Assembly (NCBI RefSeq): GCF_005116715.1
Contig: NZ_SWCI01000006.1
Location: 1 to 64,000, forward strand
Length of the DNA: 64,000 nt
DNA from: Ferrimonas sediminicola
GTDB lineage: Bacteria > Pseudomonadota > Gammaproteobacteria > Enterobacterales > Shewanellaceae
Direction: 5' to 3'
The notes beneath the pieces are model-generated. The model was not told the origin of the DNA, did no database searches, and saw only the letters and a program-made list of their open reading frames with translations. Each line of letters starts with the position of its first letter. Position 1 is the first letter of the stretch. The position numbers were made by a program, and so were the translations under genes. This document shows, piece by piece, positions 28,868 through 36,469 of the stretch.

Positions 28868-29878
28868 ATGGGCACTCCCAAGATACTGATCGTGGATGAC
28901 AGACCAGAGAACCTGCTGACCCTCGAGGGGTTGCTGGAGGGGTTCGATGCCGAGTTGGTACGGGCCACCTCCGGGGAACAGGCGCTGGCCCATACCCTGG
29001 ATCATGATTTCGCCCTGATCCTGCTGGATGTGCAGATGCCGGGGATGGATGGGTTCGAGGTGGCGGAGCTGATGCGGGGCAACCGCAAGACCAAGCACAT
29101 CCCCATCATCTTTGTCACCGCCTCCTACAAGGCATCGGAGCATGTCTTCAAGGGGTACGAGTCCGGGGCGGTGGACTACCTGCTCAAGCCGCTCAACACC
29201 ATGGTGTTCCGAAGCAAGGTCGGGGTGTTTATCGAACTGTTTCAGCAGCGGCAGGCCCTGTCGGAGAAGACCCTGGAGTTTGACCGCAAGCTGGTGGAGC
29301 TGGAGGAGCTGCAACAGCAGTTGGAGGAGACCAACGAACAGTTGCTGATGCTCTCCACCACCGACGGTCTGACCGGGCTGCTGAACTGGCGCCGCTTCGA
29401 TGAGCTGCTCAACGAGGAGTGGAAGCGCGGCAGTCGCACCGGTCGACCGCTCTCTCTGGTGCTGATGGACATCGATCACTTCAAGGCCTACAACGACACC
29501 TATGGCCACCAGGTGGGCGACGACTGCTTGCGGGAGGTGGCCGCCACCCTGGTGAAGATCCCGATGCGGGCCATGGACAAGACCGCCCGCATCGGCGGCG
29601 AGGAGTTTGCGGTGCTGCTGCCGGAGACCGACTGCAGCGGGGCCATCGAGGTCGCCAACCGCATCCGCGAGTGTGTTGATGCCCTGGAGAAACCCCACCG
29701 CAGCTCACCGACCGCTGGCAACGTCACCATCAGCGTCGGCGTGGCCAGTCTGGTGCCGACCCCGGGGGACCCGGCGCGTAAACTGCTGGAGCTGGCGGAC
29801 GTGGCCCTGTACCAAGCCAAGAGCGACGGCCGAAACTGCTGCTGCTGTCACCAGTGCAGCCTGGAGAGCATCGCCTAA
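28868..29878 (+). CDS. Response regulator diguanylate cyclase (REC-GGDEF)
   Basis: A 336-residue protein: receiver (1-125, phospho-acceptor Asp54 in LLDVQMPGMDG, Lys in LLKPLN), a coiled-coil linker (about 130-160), then GGDEF with active site GGEEF and an intact I-site (RAMD, five residues before). Phosphorylation by the kinase at the head of the operon should stimulate c-di-GMP synthesis, with product feedback. The C-terminus is odd: after GRN come four consecutive Cys, then HQC. The gene starts two bases after cheB stops and ends the operon. Confidence 0.94.
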   Translation: MGTPKILIVDDRPENLLTLEGLLEGFDAELVRATSGEQALAHTLDHDFALILLDVQMPGMDGFEVAELMRGNRKTKHIPIIFVTASYKASEHVFKGYESGAVDYLLKPLNTMVFRSKVGVFIELFQQRQALSEKTLEFDRKLVELEELQQQLEETNEQLLMLSTTDGLTGLLNWRRFDELLNEEWKRGSRTGRPLSLVLMDIDHFKAYNDTYGHQVGDDCLREVAATLVKIPMRAMDKTARIGGEEFAVLLPETDCSGAIEVANRIRECVDALEKPHRSSPTAGNVTISVGVASLVPTPGDPARKLLELADVALYQAKSDGRNCCCCHQCSLESIA

Positions 29879-29993
29879 GCTTGCGGAAGATCAAACTTAG
29901 CGACGTTGCTGCTCCCTGTCGGGGCCTGGATGATTGTATGACGATTTTTAAAAGAGTAATATTTTGCTCATTTACTCATCGTTGGAGTTCATC

Positions 29994-30761
29994 ATGTCCC
30001 TGTCTCTCCGCGCCGGTCTGTTGACCGCCGCCCTGTTCAGCGGGGCCGCCTGTGCCCATTTCCAGGAGCTGATCCCTCAGAGCGACACCCTGACTCCCCA
30101 GAGTGGCGGCCAGGTGCAGCTGTCGCTGACCTTCACCCACCCTATGGAGCGCGGCCCGGCGATGGCCATGGGCCAGCCGGTGCAGTTCGGTGTGGTCGGG
30201 CCTCAGGGGCGGCAGGACCTGCTCGAGAGGCTGACCTCCACCGGGGTGGATGGCCAGCAGGCCTACCTGGCGGACTACCGGGTCACCCGTCCGGGGGATT
30301 ACCTGTTCTACCTGGAGCCGGCGCCCTACTGGGAGCCCGGTGAGGGTAAGATGATCATCCACTACACCAAGGTGGTGGTGGAGGGGTTCGGCGCCCTGGA
30401 GGGTTGGGACCAGCCCGTGGGCCTGCCGGTGGAGATTGAGCCCCTGAGCCGCCCCTACAGCCTGTGGCGCGGCAACCTGTTCCAGGGGCTGGTGCGCCAT
30501 CAGGGTGAGCCGGTGCCCTTCGCCGAGGTGGAGGTGGAGTGGCGCAACGACGGCAGCGTGACGCCTCCCTCGGATGGTTACGTCACCCAGGTGATCAAGG
30601 CGGACGCCAACGGCGTGTTCAGTTACGCCATGCCCAGATCCGGCTGGTGGGGATTTGCTGCCCTGCTGGAGGCGGAGCAGCCGATGACCAACCCCCAGGG
30701 CGAACCGGTGCCGGTGGAGCTGGGCGGCCTCATCTGGGTGCATGCCCGAGACATGAACTAG
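29994..30761 (+). CDS. nikK: DUF4198 periplasmic protein of the nickel/cobalt transporter (NikK-like)
   Basis: A 255-residue exported protein. It has a signal peptide ending [10 protein letters not shown], so the mature chain would begin with His. A beta-rich DUF4198 fold follows ([44 protein letters not shown]). DUF4198 proteins accompany Ni/Co ECF transporters and are thought to bind the metal in the periplasm. TTGGAG precedes ATG 29994. It is the first of five tightly packed genes. No NikR site was found upstream; a 6-bp inverted repeat GAGTAA (29954-29959) / TTACTC (29972-29977) is the only candidate control element. Confidence 0.82.
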   Translation: MSLSLRAGLLTAALFSGAACAHFQELIPQSDTLTPQSGGQVQLSLTFTHPMERGPAMAMGQPVQFGVVGPQGRQDLLERLTSTGVDGQQAYLADYRVTRPGDYLFYLEPAPYWEPGEGKMIIHYTKVVVEGFGALEGWDQPVGLPVEIEPLSRPYSLWRGNLFQGLVRHQGEPVPFAEVEVEWRNDGSVTPPSDGYVTQVIKADANGVFSYAMPRSGWWGFAALLEAEQPMTNPQGEPVPVELGGLIWVHARDMN

Positions 30762-30771
30762 GAGGCAGAGT

Positions 30772-31383
30772 ATGGCCCACATCCCAGATGGCGTCCTCGC
30801 CCTGCCGGTACTGGCCACCTCGGGGGTGGCGGCGGCGACCCTGACCCTGGTGGCGGTAAAGCGAATGGACTACGACCGCATCCCCCAGGCGGCGGTGCTG
30901 GCGGCGGCCTTCTTCGTGGCCTCCCTGGTGACGGTGCCGGTGGGCCCCTCCAGTGTCCACCTGATCCTCAACGGCCTGATGGGGGTATTGCTGGGGTGGG
31001 CGGCGGTACCGGCCCTGCTGGTGGCCCTGTGCATGCAGGCGGTGTTTTTCGGTTACGGCGGCCTGTCGGTGCTGGGGGTTAACGCCCTGAACCTGGCGCT
31101 ACCGGCCCTGCTGTGTGCCTGGGTGATTGCTCCCAGATTGAGGACGGCCCGGGGACGTGCGGTGCTGCTTTGGGGGGCCGTGGCCGGTGCCATCGGAGTC
31201 GGGCTGACCGGGGTGATGGTGATGCTGTCACTGGTGGCCAGCGGTCCCGAATACCTGCCTGCCGGACGGGTAATCCTGGTGACCTATTTGCCGCTGTTGC
31301 TGGTGGAGGCGGTGGTGACCGCCTGGGCATTGAGTTTTATGAAACGGGTGGCGCCTGAGCTGCTGGCCCGGGGAGAGTGTTGA
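30772..31383 (+). CDS. nikM: Nickel/cobalt ECF transporter substrate-binding membrane subunit (CbiM/NikM)
   Basis: A 203-residue membrane protein with about six or seven spans. The N-terminus MAHIPDG corresponds to the metal-binding MHIPDG of CbiM/NikM. Removal of Met would place His second, where the metal-binding amino-terminal site needs it. A further segment, VGPSSVHLILNGLMGVLLG, holds the second conserved His. A strong ribosome site (AGGAGG) precedes the ATG. The gene shares one base with the next start (TGATG). Confidence 0.9.
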   Translation: MAHIPDGVLALPVLATSGVAAATLTLVAVKRMDYDRIPQAAVLAAAFFVASLVTVPVGPSSVHLILNGLMGVLLGWAAVPALLVALCMQAVFFGYGGLSVLGVNALNLALPALLCAWVIAPRLRTARGRAVLLWGAVAGAIGVGLTGVMVMLSLVASGPEYLPAGRVILVTYLPLLLVEAVVTAWALSFMKRVAPELLARGEC

Positions 31384-31913
31384 TGAGATCGTGGATTCTG
31401 GGCCTGGCCCTGGTGGTGAGTTGCGCCGCTCAGGCGCACCTGTTGAAGGTGTTTGCCTATGGTGAAGGAGGCCGGGTACACGGGAGTGTCTACTTTGCCG
31501 GCGGCGGTCCTGCCACCGGGGCCTCGGTCCAGGTGCTGGGCATCGATGGTGCCCTGTTGACCACCCTGACTCCGGATGCCAATGGCGAGTTTGTCTATGC
31601 CCCCGATGGGCCCAGGGATCTGGAGTTGCTGGTGGATACCGGCGACGGTCACCAAATCCGTTGGCCGGTGCGCGCCGAAGAGCTGTCCGGCGGACACCCG
31701 GCCTCCCAACCTGTGATGGCGGCCGAGCCCTCCCAGTCCGACCAGCGGCAACTGCTGGGGCTGATCGAGCAGGCGGTGGCCCGCCAGGTGGGTCCCCTGC
31801 GCCAGGAGCTGCAGCAGGCCCAGGACCGAGCGCGGCTGTCTGACATCCTTGGTGGCCTGGGGATGATCTTCGGCATCGCCGGCCTGGCGATGTGGTGGCG
31901 GGGTCGCCGGTGA
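31383..31913 (+). CDS. nikL: NikL-like accessory component of the nickel ECF transporter
   Basis: A 176-residue protein: signal peptide ending AQA, mature start HLLKVFAYGEG, a carboxypeptidase-regulatory-like beta domain (about 20-95, with VHGSVYFAGGGPATGA and DANGEFVYA), a helical linker, and a single C-terminal membrane span (ILGGLGMIFGIAGLAMWW) ending GRR. This layout matches NikL, which replaces CbiN/NikN in some nickel systems. ATG 31383 overlaps the nikM stop. Confidence 0.75.
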   Translation: MRSWILGLALVVSCAAQAHLLKVFAYGEGGRVHGSVYFAGGGPATGASVQVLGIDGALLTTLTPDANGEFVYAPDGPRDLELLVDTGDGHQIRWPVRAEELSGGHPASQPVMAAEPSQSDQRQLLGLIEQAVARQVGPLRQELQQAQDRARLSDILGGLGMIFGIAGLAMWWRGRR

Positions 31914-32668
31914 ACGATGGCCTCTGGCTCAGGGCCCAGCAGCCCCGCTGGCTGGAGCGCAGCGATCCCCGGCTGAGGGTGTTGTGTGCCCTGGTATTGC
32001 TGGCAGTGACCCTGGGGCTTAGCCACCCGCTGCCGCTGATGCTGGCCCTGACCCTGTCCCTGGGGTTGGTGCCGGTGGTGGGCCTCTCCTTCAAGGTCCT
32101 GCTCAAGCGGCTGCTGGCGGTGGAGGGGCTGATGATTCTGCTGTTGATCTCCCTGCCGTTCACCGTCCGCGGCGAAACCCTGTGGCAGTGGCACGGGCTG
32201 GTCCTGAGCGCCGAGGGGCTGGAGCGGGCGCTGGTGGTGTTGCTTCGGGCCAACACCATGGTGGTGGGGATGCTGACCCTGCTGGGCAGCATGGAGCCGG
32301 AGCGCCTGGGCCATGCCCTGGCCCGTCTCGGGGTGCCGGACAAGCTGGTGCACCTGTTTCTGATGACGGTGCGCTATCTGTTCGTGCTGCTGGATGAGTA
32401 CCGGCGTCTTCGTCAGGCGATGCGGGCCCGCGCCTTCCGGCCCGGCAGCAACCTGCACACCTGGCGTACCCTGGGGTGGCTGATCGGCATGCTGTTGATC
32501 CGCTCCATGGAGCGCGCTTCCCGGGTGCTGGCGGCGATGCGTTGCCGTGGATTCCAGGGGCGTTTCTACCTGATCCATAAGGGTCAGTGGCAGGCTGTGG
32601 ACAGCCTGCATCTGGCGCTGTTTACCTCCCTGGCCCTGAGCCTGAAACTGCTGGAGACCCAGTTATGA
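31910..32668 (+). CDS. nikQ: ECF transporter T component (CbiQ/NikQ)
   Basis: A 252-residue membrane protein with CbiQ features: early SDPRLRVLCALVLL, several spans, and two cytoplasmic Ala-Arg-Gly coupling motifs represented by MRARAFRPG and MRCRGFQGR, which dock onto the ATPase. I chose GTG 31910 because it overlaps the preceding stop (GTGA); an ATG 18 bases upstream is a possible alternative. Its stop overlaps the next start (ATGA). Confidence 0.88.
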   Translation: MNDGLWLRAQQPRWLERSDPRLRVLCALVLLAVTLGLSHPLPLMLALTLSLGLVPVVGLSFKVLLKRLLAVEGLMILLLISLPFTVRGETLWQWHGLVLSAEGLERALVVLLRANTMVVGMLTLLGSMEPERLGHALARLGVPDKLVHLFLMTVRYLFVLLDEYRRLRQAMRARAFRPGSNLHTWRTLGWLIGMLLIRSMERASRVLAAMRCRGFQGRFYLIHKGQWQAVDSLHLALFTSLALSLKLLETQL

Positions 32669-33441
32669 GCCATCCCCTGATTCAACTGCGTGACCTGGCC
32701 TTTGGCTACGGTGAGCGGCCGGTATTCCAAGGGGTCAACCTGACCCTGAACCCGGGGGAGCGGCTGGCCCTGGTCGGGGGCAACGGCGCCGGCAAGTCCA
32801 CCCTGTTGCAACTGGTGGTGGGATTGCGCCGCCCCAGACGCGGGGAGGTGCTGGCCTTCGGTGAGCCTTGCCGGGATGAGGCGGATTTCCACCGGATGCG
32901 CAGTCAGGTGGGGCTGCTGTTCCAGGATTCCGATGACCAGCTGTTCTGCCCCACTGTGTTGGAGGATGTGGCTTTCGGACCTCTCAACCAGGGGATGAGC
33001 CAGCAGGCCGCCAGTGACCTGGCCCGGGAGACCCTGGCCAGCCTGGGGCTGGAGGCGTTCGCCGAACGCATAACCCATCGCCTCTCCGGCGGCGAAAAGC
33101 GGCTGGTGGCCCTGGCCTCGGTGCTGGCGATGCGCCCCAGGGTGCTGTTGCTGGATGAGCCCACCAATGGCCTGGATGAGCAGGCGCAGACCCGGCTGCT
33201 GGAGCGCCTTCAGGGGCTTGAGCTGGCGATGATCCTGGTGTCCCACGACAAGTCGGTGATCGAGAAGCTGGCCAACCGGGCGGTGATCCTCCAGGACGGC
33301 GAGCTGCTGGAGGCGGTGATGCACAGCCACCCCCACCAGCACACCCACAGCCACCTGCATATCCACCCCAAGCGGGATCTGGAGAGCGATCACAGCCACC
33401 CCAACCCCGCCCACAACGACCACCACAACACCGGCGACTGA
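32665..33441 (+). CDS. nikO: ECF transporter ATPase (CbiO/NikO) with His-rich tail
   Basis: A 258-residue ABC ATPase. Walker A is GGNGAGKST, the Q-loop lies in LFQDSDDQLF, the signature is LSGGEKR, Walker B is VLLLDEPTNG, and the switch His is in LVSHDKS. The last 40 residues carry 13 His in a pattern such as HSHPHQHTHSH, which would bind nickel or cobalt and may store it or regulate uptake. The start overlaps nikQ by four bases. This is the last gene of the operon. Confidence 0.93.
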   Translation: MSHPLIQLRDLAFGYGERPVFQGVNLTLNPGERLALVGGNGAGKSTLLQLVVGLRRPRRGEVLAFGEPCRDEADFHRMRSQVGLLFQDSDDQLFCPTVLEDVAFGPLNQGMSQQAASDLARETLASLGLEAFAERITHRLSGGEKRLVALASVLAMRPRVLLLDEPTNGLDEQAQTRLLERLQGLELAMILVSHDKSVIEKLANRAVILQDGELLEAVMHSHPHQHTHSHLHIHPKRDLESDHSHPNPAHNDHHNTGD

Positions 33442-33570
33442 CAACCTCGGCTGTTCCCACCAGACCCAGGGTCCGTTCCAGCCGGACACCGGGCTGGCCG
33501 AAACGAAGGGGCCGCCCTCGCGTTGAGCCACCGACTCCGAAGCGATAATCGGATCACATTTCTCCCTTTG

Positions 33571-33590
33571 TAACTGGCATATGCCAGTTA
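33571..33590. promoter_or_regulatory. 20-bp perfect palindrome, distal operator of the DUF134 gene
   Basis: The half-site TAACTGGCAT is followed directly by its exact complement. It shares the core TGGCATATGCCA with the palindrome at 33603-33622. Centres are 32 bp apart, about three helical turns, so two dimers could bind the same face of the DNA. Confidence 0.75.
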
Positions 33591-33602
33591 CTCGCGCTAG
33601 AT

Positions 33603-33622
33603 TAATTGGCATATGCCAATTA
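33603..33622. promoter_or_regulatory. 20-bp perfect palindrome, proximal operator of the DUF134 gene
   Basis: The half-site TAATTGGCAT is followed directly by its exact complement, ending 10 bases before the ATG of the DUF134 gene. Binding here would block ribosome-site-proximal transcription, which suggests autorepression. Confidence 0.75.
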
Positions 33623-33632
33623 TGAGGTGGAT

Positions 33633-33941
33633 ATGCCCAGACCCAAACTGACCCGCAAGGTGCGCTGTCGCGCGCCCTTCAGCCTGTACAAGCCCAATGG
33701 GGTGCCCGGCAAAGATTTGATCAAGCTGCCCCTGGGCGCCGATGAGCTGGAGGCGATGCGACTCACCGACATGGAGGGGATGAGTCAGCAGCAGGCGGCA
33801 CAGGAGATGGGAGTATCCCGACAAACCCTGGGCAACATAGTGACTTCGGCCCGCCGCAAGGTGGTGTCCGCCCTGGTCCGGGGCCAGGCGCTGGAGATGG
33901 AGTCGAGCTTGCCCTTCGACCCCGAGCAAGAGGAGCAGTAG
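33633..33941 (+). CDS. DUF134-family helix-turn-helix regulator
   Basis: A 102-residue protein: MPRPKLTRKVRCRAP at the start, LGADELEAMRLTDMEGMSQQQAAQEMGVSRQTLGNIVTSARRKV in the middle. The latter is a sigma-70 region 4-type helix-turn-helix (about 48-85). DUF134 proteins are often encoded next to NifX/NifB-like cofactor proteins, as here. ATG 33633 is preceded by GAGGTGG. Two near-identical palindromes immediately upstream are its likely operators. The signal it senses is unknown; a metal or Fe-S state is a reasonable guess. Confidence 0.85.
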   Translation: MPRPKLTRKVRCRAPFSLYKPNGVPGKDLIKLPLGADELEAMRLTDMEGMSQQQAAQEMGVSRQTLGNIVTSARRKVVSALVRGQALEMESSLPFDPEQEEQ

Positions 33942-33943
33942 TG

Positions 33944-34393
33944 ATGGCCATTGCCATGCCAGTAACCGACAGGGCCCAGGTGGCCGGACACTTTGCCAAG
34001 GCCGCCGCCTTCGCGGTGTACAGCGATGAGGGGCAATTGATCCGCATCGACAACAGCCAGGAGGGAGGCTGCGGCCAGAAGAAGCGTCTGGTGAAGGTAT
34101 TCAAAGAGATGCAGGTGACCCGGGTGGTGCTGCGTAACATCGGCGAGCGCTCCCTAGCCCGGCTGCTCAGTGCCGGCATTGAGGTGGAGCGACTGACCCG
34201 AGGCGCCACCATTGCCCAGGTGCTGGAGGGCAGCGTCACCACCCTGTCGTTGACCGATGCGGCCCAGGGCCGCCCCTGCAAGCCCAAGCCCAGCAAGTGC
34301 TGCGGCCATAAGAGCACTCCCAAGCTGCTGGAGACCGCCCCCGGGACATTCAGCAGGGTCGATGCCGGCCTGCCCAAGCTGAAGCTGAACTGA
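33944..34393 (+). CDS. NifX/NafY-like dinitrogenase Fe-Mo cofactor domain protein
   Basis: A 149-residue protein with a Nitro_FeMo-Co fold: AMPVTDRAQVAGHFAKAAAFAVY at the start, Cys43 in EGGCGQKK, and VVLRNIGERSLARLLSAGIEV. Such domains carry Fe-S or Fe-Mo cofactors in nitrogenase maturation, but many occur in organisms without nitrogenase and are uncharacterised. Beyond the domain is a tail with Cys112, Cys119, Cys120 and His122, a possible extra metal site. No nif genes are in the window. A GTG at 33941 overlapping the previous stop is an alternative start. Confidence 0.82.
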   Translation: MAIAMPVTDRAQVAGHFAKAAAFAVYSDEGQLIRIDNSQEGGCGQKKRLVKVFKEMQVTRVVLRNIGERSLARLLSAGIEVERLTRGATIAQVLEGSVTTLSLTDAAQGRPCKPKPSKCCGHKSTPKLLETAPGTFSRVDAGLPKLKLN

Positions 34394-34586
34394 TCCCCCC
34401 CCTGGCGATGGGGGCCCGGAGGGGCTCGAGCGGGTGCGGACGTCGTCCGCACCAGTTTCTCCACCCCTCTCAGCCAGCCAGCGCCCGCTGGCCGGCGTCC
34501 CCTGTTTCATCTGCAACAATAGTCGAGGCGACGTCGACGGCCAACTTGGCTATCTTGGGATCAGCTAACGGGTTAAGGAGACCCTC

Positions 34587-35084
34587 ATGTCGCGGACAGT
34601 GTTCGGTTTTCTACTGCTTTGCCTGGCAGGCTGCAGTGGCCTCAATACCACCTTCAACAAGCCCTATGCCCCCCTGGACGAAGTCCAGGCCAGCCCGCCG
34701 CCGCCGCTGCCGCCGCCGCCGCCGCTGAAGGCAGACCAGGCCAGGGTGGAGCGGGTGCTCGGCATGGAGCGGGACCGGCTGTGGCTGACCCTGTCTTCCA
34801 GGCCTGTGGGCATTGCGCCCCAGGTTCTGCTGGCCCCCAGGGAGGTGATGCTGCCGTCGGTCAGTGCCGGCTGCCCGCTGGAGCGCAATCTGGCCAGGGC
34901 CCTGGTGGTGTACCTGAACGAACAGCTGGCTGGGCAGGTGATGCAGCTGGAGGGGATGGCGGTGACCGAGACCGGGGTGGTGGCCGAAGTCATTCTGGAT
35001 GGTCAGCCGCTGCTGCAGCGGCTGGAAGCCGAAGGGCTGGCCCGTCCGCTGGGCAGCTTCGGCTGGTGTCCCCCGGGGCATTAG
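34587..35084 (+). CDS. Lipoprotein with proline-rich linker and a possible nuclease-fold remnant
   Basis: A 165-residue lipoprotein: lipobox LAGC with Cys16, a polyproline stretch (about 36-47), then a compact domain. The final third (YLNEQLAGQVMQLE...GVVAEVILDGQPLLQRLEAEGLARP) resembles the C-terminal half of staphylococcal-nuclease-like domains, but the catalytic Arg/Asp/Glu region is not evident, so activity is doubtful. Two Cys in the domain could form a disulfide. AAGGAG precedes the ATG. The gene stands alone. Confidence 0.6.
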   Translation: MSRTVFGFLLLCLAGCSGLNTTFNKPYAPLDEVQASPPPPLPPPPPLKADQARVERVLGMERDRLWLTLSSRPVGIAPQVLLAPREVMLPSVSAGCPLERNLARALVVYLNEQLAGQVMQLEGMAVTETGVVAEVILDGQPLLQRLEAEGLARPLGSFGWCPPGH

Positions 35085-35686
35085 CCCAGGCCGGAGTCTC
35101 CCGGATCGTTGCGGTCGTGGAAGCGGCCATCCAGGGGGAGTGACGGATTTTTCTTGGTTTCATCGCGCCGTCCGTGGCATCCGGCGGGCGATGGGTGATG
35201 CCAATTAGTGGATTTTATGGTTCAGTAATCAAAACCCCTTATTGACTAAAACGGAGGGAAACTTATTTGCTCGCGATGGAAATTGGCCAGAAATTAATTA
35301 ATAACCTCCGGAGTTAATGTCGGGCGAAATATGTTAATTAATTAAGTGGCCTGCTATTTCACACCCGTGGTGAGGTCCGAGTAAGCCGTGCGAGGTGAGC
35401 GGGATCACGGCGTCATCACGGTCTCCTGAACCCCATCGCGGCGGGATTCCGGTCGGCTGGCGGCGGCAGATTTCCAATTATTGGGATTCAGTGTGTCGAT
35501 TCCAACGATCCCCATGAGAGCGGCGTCCTGGCGAGGGAGGTCGATTCTGTCTGCATTTTTAAAGTTAACGTGCTAACGCTCAAAGTTTTTGTTTTTCTCT
35601 TTCGTTAAACGTGGCGCAGCTAACATTCGAGCGTGGTGTTCAGGCGTACAGTGGGTCCAGATTTGCGTTTTAAGGAGTTCATTGAT
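35085..35686. other. 602-bp intergenic region, partly AT-rich, before the TetR gene
   Basis: No open frame looks coding. The section 35205-35345 is strikingly AT-rich for this genome, with ATTAATTAAT (35293-35302) and the perfect palindrome TTAATTAATTAA (35334-35345). The last part contains AAAGTTAACGTGCTAACG (35561-35578), whose GTTAACG/GCTAACG halves could be a TetR operator. It most likely holds the promoter and control sites of the TetR gene. Confidence 0.5.
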
Positions 35687-36451
35687 ATGGAGCAGGAAGC
35701 CAAGTCCGGGCTCAATTCAAGCCATTGGGCTTCGCCGGTGCACGCCCGTTTTCGTCAGCGGGATCAGGCACTGTTGCGATTGGGGGAGAGTTTGGTGAAG
35801 GAGCAGGGCATTGTCTCCTTCCGCTTCTCCGAGTTGGCACCCCGTGCTGGGTGCAGTGCAGGGACGCTGTATAAGCACTTTAACTGTAAAGAGGATCTGC
35901 TGGTCGCCATCTTCGCCAAGCACGTGGAGCTGCTTACCGAGCGGCAGCCCGAGCTGATGAACGCGGAGCTGAATCACGCCGAACGCTGGCTGGCGATGCA
36001 CCTGTACGGCGCCATGGCCGTGGCCCACACCAGCTGGTCGTTGGGTTTCAACGCCCTGGCCGGTGCCGAGGGGATCGTGGATAAGGTGAGTGACTACCGC
36101 CTGCAGGAGATGCAGATGTTTGTCGATCAGGCCTGCTCTACCGCCAAGCGGGTGGTGGAAGCGGCGCGCATCGAGGGACAGCTGGTGTCTGACGATCACG
36201 AGATCGAGGTGGCCCATGCCACCATGGTGGCCTGTCAGCGCGGCGCCACTACCATGATCAACAACCCGATGATCGCTCAGAACCTCAACTTCGACCAGAT
36301 CCACAAGCTGTATGACAGCCTGGCGCTGATCACCGGCACCCTGAACTGGCGCGTCGGCCTGCTGCCTGAGTCCCGCGATCGGGTGATCAAGGCGGTGGAG
36401 GAGCAGTTGATCGCCCTGGATCAGGAGCACGATCTTACCGCCGTCTTCTAG
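35687..36451 (+). CDS. TetR-family transcriptional regulator
   Basis: A 254-residue regulator. The N-terminal DNA-binding domain (about 20-70) has the TetR pattern FRFSELAPRAGCSAGTLYKHFNCKEDLLVAIF. The rest is helical ligand-binding domain. I set the start at ATG 35687, which has TAAGGAG just upstream, rather than at in-frame codons further 5'. Its neighbours are unrelated, and the long AT-rich region upstream suggests autoregulation. Target and ligand are unknown. Confidence 0.87.
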   Translation: MEQEAKSGLNSSHWASPVHARFRQRDQALLRLGESLVKEQGIVSFRFSELAPRAGCSAGTLYKHFNCKEDLLVAIFAKHVELLTERQPELMNAELNHAERWLAMHLYGAMAVAHTSWSLGFNALAGAEGIVDKVSDYRLQEMQMFVDQACSTAKRVVEAARIEGQLVSDDHEIEVAHATMVACQRGATTMINNPMIAQNLNFDQIHKLYDSLALITGTLNWRVGLLPESRDRVIKAVEEQLIALDQEHDLTAVF

Positions 36452-36469
36452 CGGCCCTACCGGCACGCC

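Noticed and set aside
29879-29993. NikR operator or NiCo riboswitch before the nickel transporter
   Set aside because: A GTATGA occurs at 29936, but no TCATAC partner lies at the required 16-base spacing, and no conserved NiCo or cobalamin riboswitch core is visible.
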